Below are positions 6,590 to 11,455 of a stretch of DNA of 11,455 nucleotides, piece by piece (position 1 is the stretch's first letter; each line of letters opens with the position of its first letter). The notes under the pieces were generated by a model. The model searched no databases. It worked only from the letters and a program-made list of their open reading frames with translations, and was not told the DNA's origin. The translations under genes and the position numbers were made by a program. Source of the DNA: JAEUPI01 sp036520715 (lineage in GTDB: Bacteria; Pseudomonadota; Gammaproteobacteria; Burkholderiales; Burkholderiaceae_C); contig DATDJF010000256.1 in assembly GCA_036520715.1 (NCBI GenBank), positions 1 through 11,455 of the forward strand, read 5' to 3'.

Positions 6590-9386
6590 GGTCAGCCAGG
6601 CGCTGGCGCATCTCTTGCACCACCGCGGCGGGCGCGCGCTCCACGAAGCTGGAATTGCCGAGCTTGGCTTCGGCCTTGCCGACTTCGCCTTGCAGGCGGT
6701 CCCTTTCCTTGCCGATGCGCGCGCGTTCGGCCTCGACATCGATCGGCACCACCAGCGCCAGCTTGGTGGCACCGGCGCCCGCCACCGGCGCGTGCGCGGC
6801 GGCTGAGGCGAATGCGGCATCGTCGCCGAACGTCTTGACCTCCGAGACGCGCGCCATCACCGACTTCAGCAGCGGCGCCACCTCGTCGACGAACGCCGCA
6901 TCGCCCACCGCGTAGAGCGGCACGCGCTGGTCGGGGCGCAGGCTCAGTTCACTGCGCAGGCTGCGCACCGCGAACAGCAGCGCCTTCAGCTTGCCCATCC
7001 AGGCATCGGCGGCGGGATCGACCTTGTGCAGCTCGGCTTGCGGATAACGCGCCGTGACGATGGTCTCGCTCGACCCTTCGGCGCGCCGGCCCGCCACCAC
7101 CGACACACGCTCCCACAGCTCGGCGGTGATGAACGGGGCCACCGGATGCAGCAGCCTGAGCACCGTCTCGAGCACGCGGATCAGCGTGCGCCGTGTCGCC
7201 CGCTGCTCGGCGAGGCTGCCGTTGGCGAGCTGCACCTTGGCGATCTCGATGTACCAGTCGCAATACTCGTCCCACACGAACTGGTAGATCGCATTGGCCA
7301 CGTTGTCGAGGCGGTACTCGGCAAAACCTTCGGCCACCGCTGCTTCGACCCGCTGCAGCTCGCCGGTGACCCAGCGGTCGGCCATCGAGAACTTGGCATA
7401 GCCGTGGGCCTTGCCGCCGGGCTGGCAATCGGCCTTGGTGTGCTCCATCAGCCCGCAGTCCTGGCCGTCGCAGTTCATCAACACGAACTTGGTGGCGTTC
7501 CAGAGCTTGTTGCAGAAATTGCGGTAGCCCTCGCAGCGCTTGCTGTCGAAGTTGATGTTGCGGCCGAGCGAGGCGAGTGCTGCGAACGTGAAGCGCAGCG
7601 CGTCGGCGCCGTAGCCGGGAATGCCCTGCGGAAACTCCTTCTTCGTGGCATCGCGGATCGCCGGCGCCGTCTCGGGCTTGCGCAGGCCGGTGGCACGCTT
7701 GTCGAGCAGCGGCTCGAGCGGAATGCCGTCGATCAGGTCCACCGGGTCGAGCACGTTGCCTTCGCTCTTGCTCATCTTGTGGCCGTGCGAGTCGCGCACC
7801 AGGCCATGGATGTAGACGTGCTTGAACGGCACCTTGCCGGTGAAGTGGGTCGTCATCATGATCATGCGCGCGACCCAGAAGAAGATGATGTCGTAGCCGG
7901 TGACCAGCACGGTCGACGGCAGGAACAGATCCTGCTCGATCGTCTTGGCCGGCCAGCCGAGCGTGGAGAACGGCACCAGCGCCGACGAATACCAGGTGTC
8001 GAGCACGTCCTCATCGCGGGTGAGCGGCCCGCCGTAGCCGGCCGCAGCGGCGCGCTCGCGCGCCTCTTCTTCGTCGCGGCCGACGAACAGTTCGCCGTTC
8101 GCGCCGTACCAGGCCGGAATCTGGTGGCCCCACCACAACTGACGCGAGATGCACCAGTCCTGGATGTTGTGCATCCACTGGTTGTAGGTGTTGACCCATT
8201 GCTCCGGGTAGAACTTGACCTCGCCGGTCTCGACCACGCGGATCGCCTTGCCGGCGATCGATTCGCCGTCGCGTCCGGGCTTGCTGACCGCGACGAACCA
8301 CTGGTCGGTGAGCATCGGCTCGACGATCTGCCCGGTGCGCTCGCAGCGCGGCACCGTGAGGCGGTGCTTGCGCGTCTCTTCGAGCAGGCCCTGCGCCTGC
8401 AGGTCGGCGACGATCTTCTTGCGTGCGACGAAGCGGTCGAGGCCGCGGTAGGCGGCCGGCGCGTTGTCGTTCAGCGTCGCGTCGAGGTCGAGCACGCCGA
8501 GCATCGGCAGGCCATGGCGCTGGCCCACCGCGTAGTCGTTGGCGTCGTGCGCCGGCGTGACCTTGACGACGCCGGTGCCGAACTCGCGATCGACGTAGGT
8601 GTCGGCGATCACCGGGATGCGGCGTCCCGTCAGCGGCAACTCGACCTGCGTGCCGACGAATTTCGCATAACGCTCGTCGTCGGGGTGCACCATCAGCGCG
8701 ACGTCGCCGAGCATCGTCTCGGGCCGCGTGGTCGCCACCGTCAGGTGGCCTTGAGCGCCGACCAGCGGATAACGGATCAGCCACAACGAGCCGTCTTCCT
8801 CTTCCGACACCACCTCGAGGTCCGACACCGCCGACTTGAGCACCGGGTCCCAGTTGACCAGCCGCTTGCCGCGGTAGATCAGCCCTTCGTCGTACAGCCG
8901 CACGAAGGTCTCGTTGACCACCGACGACAGCTTGTCGTCCATCGTGAAGTACTCGTGGGCCCAGCTGACGCTGTCGCCCATGCGGCGCATCTGCCGCGTG
9001 ATGGTGGCGCCCGAGCTGTGCTTCCAGTCCCACACCTGGGCGACGAAGTTCTTGCGCCCCATGTCGTGGCGCGACAGGCCGGCCTCCTGCAACTGGCGCT
9101 CGACCACGATCTGCGTGGCGATGCCCGCGTGGTCGGTGCCCGGCACCCACAGCGTGTTGTGGCCGCGCATGCGGTGGTAGCGCGTCAACGCATCCATGAT
9201 GGTCTGGTTGAACGCATGGCCCATGTGCAGCGTGCCGGTCACGTTGGGCGGCGGCAGCTGGATGCTGAACGACGGCTTGGTAGGGTCGAGCGTCGGCGCG
9301 TAGACGCCGCTTTGCTCCCACAGCGGCGCCCAGCGGGCTTCGATGGCGGCGGGTTCGAACGACTTGGGCAGCGGCGGTGGGGTCAT
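6531..9386 (-). CDS. valS: Valine-tRNA ligase
   Basis: A 951-residue class I aminoacyl-tRNA synthetase that charges tRNA-Val. The HIGH-type motif HMGH is at residues 54-57 in PPPNVTGTLHMGH, and KMSKS at 537-541 followed by EGNVLDPVDLI. The inserted editing domain (about 195-345) includes TTRPETMLGD (219-228) and GTGVVKVTPAHDANDY, which remove mischarged threonine. The tRNA-binding helical domain follows, and the last 70 or so residues, rich in Glu, Arg and Leu, are the coiled-coil arm typical of ValS. The length equals that of the E. coli enzyme. It starts 15 bases after guaC with only a poor ribosome site between, suggesting a shared transcript. Its 3' end overlaps the converging dehydrogenase-like gene by 59 bases. 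Confidence 0.98.
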   Translation of the reverse strand: MTPPPLPKSFEPAAIEARWAPLWEQSGVYAPTLDPTKPSFSIQLPPPNVTGTLHMGHAFNQTIMDALTRYHRMRGHNTLWVPGTDHAGIATQIVVERQLQEAGLSRHDMGRKNFVAQVWDWKHSSGATITRQMRRMGDSVSWAHEYFTMDDKLSSVVNETFVRLYDEGLIYRGKRLVNWDPVLKSAVSDLEVVSEEEDGSLWLIRYPLVGAQGHLTVATTRPETMLGDVALMVHPDDERYAKFVGTQVELPLTGRRIPVIADTYVDREFGTGVVKVTPAHDANDYAVGQRHGLPMLGVLDLDATLNDNAPAAYRGLDRFVARKKIVADLQAQGLLEETRKHRLTVPRCERTGQIVEPMLTDQWFVAVSKPGRDGESIAGKAIRVVETGEVKFYPEQWVNTYNQWMHNIQDWCISRQLWWGHQIPAWYGANGELFVGRDEEEARERAAAAGYGGPLTRDEDVLDTWYSSALVPFSTLGWPAKTIEQDLFLPSTVLVTGYDIIFFWVARMIMMTTHFTGKVPFKHVYIHGLVRDSHGHKMSKSEGNVLDPVDLIDGIPLEPLLDKRATGLRKPETAPAIRDATKKEFPQGIPGYGADALRFTFAALASLGRNINFDSKRCEGYRNFCNKLWNATKFVLMNCDGQDCGLMEHTKADCQPGGKAHGYAKFSMADRWVTGELQRVEAAVAEGFAEYRLDNVANAIYQFVWDEYCDWYIEIAKVQLANGSLAEQRATRRTLIRVLETVLRLLHPVAPFITAELWERVSVVAGRRAEGSSETIVTARYPQAELHKVDPAADAWMGKLKALLFAVRSLRSELSLRPDQRVPLYAVGDAAFVDEVAPLLKSVMARVSEVKTFGDDAAFASAAAHAPVAGAGATKLALVVPIDVEAERARIGKERDRLQGEVGKAEAKLGNSSFVERAPAAVVQEMRQRLADLKQALRLLEDQLDRLAQSA

Positions 9387-9401
9387 GACGTGCGCGGCGG
9401 G

Positions 9402-10379
9402 CTACATGAACAGGTGCTCGCCGGCATTCTCGCCGCCGAGGATCACGTAGTTCACCTTGCGCAGGTCGGCGAGCGTGCTGCCGCCCGCGTAGCTGATCGA
9501 ACTCTGCAGGTCTTCGCGCATCTCGCGCAGCGTGTCGGCCAGCCGTCCCTTGATCGGCTCGAGGATGCGCTTGCCCTCGACGTGCTTGTACTCGCCCTTG
9601 TTGAAGTCGCTGGCCGAACCGTAGTACTCCTTGTACAGCTTGCCGTCGACTTCGACCGTTTCGCCGGGGCTCTCTTCGTGGCCGGCGAACAGCGAGCCGA
9701 TCATCACCATCGCGGCGCCGAAGCGCACGCTCTTGGCGATGTCGCCGTGGTGGCGGATGCCGCCGTCGGCGACGATCGGCTTGGTGGCCACACGCGCGCA
9801 CCACTTCAGCGCCGACAGCTGCCAGCCGCCGGTGCCGAAGCCCGTCTTCAGCCGAGTGATGCACACCTTGCCCGGGCCGATGCCCACCTTGGTGGCGTCG
9901 GCGCCCCAGTTCTCGAGGTCGATCACGCCCTCGGGCGTGCCGACGTTGCCGGCGATCACGAAGGTGCCGGGCAGGCGCTTCTTGATGTGCTCGATCGTGC
10001 GGCGCACGCTGTCGGCGTGGCCGTGCGCGATGTCGATGGTGATGTAGTCGGCGCCCGTGCCATCGGCGGCCAGGCGATCGATCACAGCATGGTCGCTCGG
10101 CTTGACCCCCGAGCTGAGCGACACGAACAGTCCCTGCTTGCGCATGCGCGCCGCGAACGCCACGTTGTCGAGGTCGAAGCGGTGCATCACGTAGAAGTGG
10201 CCACTCCTGGCCAGCGACTCGGCGATCGCCTCGTCGATCACCGTCTTCATGTTGGCCGGCACCACCGGCAGCACGAAGCGGCGGCCGCCGAACTCCAGCG
10301 ACGGGTCGCACTCGCCGCGGCTGTCGACGCGGCACTTGCGCGGCAGCAGCAGGATGTTGTCGTAGTCGAAGATTTCCAT
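9402..10379 (-). CDS. guaC: GMP reductase (type 2)
   Basis: A 325-residue TIM-barrel enzyme of the IMP dehydrogenase/GMP reductase family, which deaminates GMP to IMP with NADPH for purine salvage. It starts MEIFDYDNILLLPRKC, with PVVPANMKTVID (38-49) for nucleotide binding; the catalytic cysteine Cys173 lies in GIGPGKVCITRLKTGFGTGG (166-185). The sequence after it (WQLSALKWCA) and the absence of a CBS-domain insert separate it from GuaB. DGGIRHHGDIAKSVRFGAAM (205-224) binds phosphate. The short form matches the GuaC2 group of Firmicutes and some proteobacteria. The ribosome site is poor. It lies first in a pair with valS and is preceded by a terminator-like hairpin. Confidence 0.93.
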   Translation of the reverse strand: MEIFDYDNILLLPRKCRVDSRGECDPSLEFGGRRFVLPVVPANMKTVIDEAIAESLARSGHFYVMHRFDLDNVAFAARMRKQGLFVSLSSGVKPSDHAVIDRLAADGTGADYITIDIAHGHADSVRRTIEHIKKRLPGTFVIAGNVGTPEGVIDLENWGADATKVGIGPGKVCITRLKTGFGTGGWQLSALKWCARVATKPIVADGGIRHHGDIAKSVRFGAAMVMIGSLFAGHEESPGETVEVDGKLYKEYYGSASDFNKGEYKHVEGKRILEPIKGRLADTLREMREDLQSSISYAGGSTLADLRKVNYVILGGENAGEHLFM

Positions 10380-10412
10380 GTCAGGCGGCGCTGGGCCGCT
10401 CCCGGGCAGGGC

Positions 10413-10448
10413 AAAAAAATACCGGGCGTCGCTTCTCGCAGGCCCGGT
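10413..10448 (-). terminator. Rho-independent terminator between ccmI and guaC
   Basis: Read on the minus strand, ACCGGGC (10448-10442) pairs with GCCCGGT (10427-10421), a 7-bp GC-rich stem with a 14-base loop, followed by A and seven T (10419-10413). This is a standard intrinsic terminator, 71 bases past the ccmI stop. It also lies only 34 bases before the guaC start, so a guaC transcript starting upstream would have to pass it. Confidence 0.75.
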
Positions 10449-10453
10449 GGCCG

Positions 10454-10459
10454 ATTCTA
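10454..10459 (-). promoter_or_regulatory. Candidate -10 box for guaC-valS
   Basis: TAGAAT on the minus strand, in GTAGAATCG, identical over nine bases to the element before tusA. A start about 7 bases on would fall at about 10447, at the first bases of the terminator stem. The -35 region lies in a hairpin arm and shows no TTGACA-like hexamer, so support is limited. Confidence 0.35.
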
Positions 10460-10471
10460 CGCCGCTGGCGC

Positions 10472-10505
10472 CGGCGTGCCCCTTGCCGGTCCAGCCGGCA
10501 CGCCG
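10472..10505. repeat. Inverted repeat after ccmI
   Basis: CGGCGTGCC (10472-10480) and GGCACGCCG (10497-10505) are perfect 9-bp arms around a 16-base loop, starting 14 bases past the ccmI stop. There is no T-run after it on the minus strand. It may protect the 3' end of the ccm transcript or form a tandem pair with the following terminator. Confidence 0.6.
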
Positions 10506-10518
10506 CGCTGGGGCGCGC

Positions 10519-11455
10519 TCACTGCCCGACCACCTGGTTGATCTCGATCACCAGCCCGCTGGCGCCGGGCGTGACGGTGCCCGACTGGCCCTGCAGGTCG
10601 CCCGGCTGCGGCATCGCCTGCCCGCTCTTGCTGATGCGCGCGCTGACGATCACTTCGGCGGCGCCCGACAGCTTGGCGGCCGGTGACATGGCCATGCTGT
10701 CGTCGAGCGCGAAGTTCATCGGCAGGTCCTTCACCTGCTTGCGCAGGATCGCCAGCGGCACCCGCGCGCCCTGCGCGGCACGGGCATAGATGAACACGGT
10801 GTCATCGGGTGCCGTCTTGGCGCGCAGCGACGGTGCGAGCTTGACCACGCCGCTGACGGCGGGCGCGGCACCACCGGGCGTCTGCGCAGCGGCGGCCTGC
10901 GCGGGCGGCGCCGTGGCCGCCGGGCGCGCGCTCGCTGAGGCGGCTGCGGCGGTCGGCTCGCCACCCGCCATGCGCCGGCGCGCCTCGTCGATGCCGCCGG
11001 CGATCAGGCGCGTGAACTCGCTGTCGGGCGCGAGCTGGGCCAGCTTCTCCCAATGGCGCAACGCCAGCGGGTAGTCCTTGCGGTTGAATGCCGCGTAGCC
11101 GGCCAGCGACAGCGCCTTCTGGTTGTTGGGATCGACCTGCAGCGCGCGCGCCAGCAACCGGCTCGGCTCGCCCTCGAGGTTGCCGCCGCTGCTGGCCGCC
11201 AGCGTGTCGGCATAGTCGGTCAGCAGCGCCGGATCGTCGGGCTTGAGCGCCAGGGCCTGCTTGAACGCCGCGCTCGCGGGCTCGTGGCGGCCGAGCACCG
11301 CGTACGAGCGGCCGAGCATCGTCCAGCCTTCGACGTCATTGGGCTGCTCCTTCAGGCGGGTCGCCAGCTTCTCGACCATGGCCTCGATCTGCGCGGCGGT
11401 GATGCGCGAGGAGTCGTTGCCTGCCGTGCGCGCTGCCGGGTCGAGGGCGATCGGC
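10519..11455 (-). CDS. ccmI: Cytochrome c maturation protein CcmI, C-terminal part
   Basis: The last 311 residues of the gene; the frame runs open past the window edge at 11455, and the ATG at 11379 is internal. CcmI binds apocytochrome c through TPR repeats and brings it to the haem-ligation complex in the periplasm. Visible parts: the acidic/alanine lead-in DPAARTAGNDSSRITAAQIEAM, TPR helices over about the next 130 residues (GWTMLGRSYAVLGRHEPASA, then KPDDPALLTDYADTLA and NNQKALSLAGYAAF), an Ala/Pro-rich linker, and the C-terminal domain with DDTVFIYARAAQGARVPLAI, LDDSMAMSPAAKLSGA and ARISKSGQAMPQPGDLQG, the typical CcmI ending. The N-terminal membrane helices would lie outside the window. 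A terminator lies 71 bases past the stop, making this probably the last gene of the ccm operon. Confidence 0.92.
   Translation of the reverse strand, partial: PIALDPAARTAGNDSSRITAAQIEAMVEKLATRLKEQPNDVEGWTMLGRSYAVLGRHEPASAAFKQALALKPDDPALLTDYADTLAASSGGNLEGEPSRLLARALQVDPNNQKALSLAGYAAFNRKDYPLALRHWEKLAQLAPDSEFTRLIAGGIDEARRRMAGGEPTAAAASASARPAATAPPAQAAAAQTPGGAAPAVSGVVKLAPSLRAKTAPDDTVFIYARAAQGARVPLAILRKQVKDLPMNFALDDSMAMSPAAKLSGAAEVIVSARISKSGQAMPQPGDLQGQSGTVTPGASGLVIEINQVVGQ

Noticed and set aside
8011..10335. Open frame of 774 codons on - in another frame across valS, guaC and the gap between them
   Set aside because: The composition is dominated by Arg, Ala and Gly, typical of a frame-shifted shadow of valS and guaC.
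7026..10541. Open frame of 1171 codons on + opposite valS and guaC
   Set aside because: It mirrors two certain genes codon for codon in a GC-rich sequence where stops are rare; the product is low in complexity and matches nothing I know.

Overview
The window reads as a chromosomal segment from a GC-rich betaproteobacterium of the order Burkholderiales, probably near Rubrivivax, Leptothrix or Methylibium. This rests on the high GC content, a cbb3-oxidase assembly cluster with a very short FixH, and the closeness of CysM, GalU, GMP reductase, ValS and CcmI to the forms known from that group. The genus is inference; no database search was possible. The window is densely coding, has no gap over 300 bases, and shows no phage, transposon or CRISPR signal.

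Layout. Bases 1-1619 (+) are the tail of a cbb3 cytochrome oxidase assembly operon: the C-terminus of CcoG, a short FixH, an unnamed two-helix membrane protein overlapping FixH, and a TauE/SafE (DsbD_2-like) cysteine-bearing membrane protein. A family-90 (CAP10/LPS-modifying) glycosyltransferase follows at 1625-2728. Three bases beyond it, on the opposite strand, lies tRNA-Leu(CAA). Then, on +, come cysM, a zinc-ribbon NUDIX hydrolase two bases later, and tusA. galU (-) converges on tusA, with a hairpin spanning both stop codons.

Divergent from galU is a 2-hydroxyacid-dehydrogenase-fold protein in which, by my alignment, the catalytic Arg, Glu and His and two Rossmann glycines are all replaced. 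Its last 19 codons overlap the 3' end of valS in antisense. valS and guaC form a - strand pair with a 15-base gap. Upstream of guaC, a 139-base gap holds two hairpins, one with a T-run and so a good intrinsic terminator, and a -10-like GTAGAATCG between them. The window ends inside ccmI (-).

How the genes fit together. Both edges serve respiratory cytochrome assembly: CcoG, FixH and TauE-like for cbb3 oxidase, and CcmI for cytochrome c. The middle is housekeeping: cysteine synthesis (CysM), sulfur relay (TusA), UDP-glucose supply (GalU), purine salvage (GuaC) and translation (ValS, tRNA-Leu). I found no clear new multi-gene system. The best leads are the candidate pseudoenzyme dehydrogenase, the isolated lower-GC GT90 gene, and the terminator and promoter overlap before guaC.
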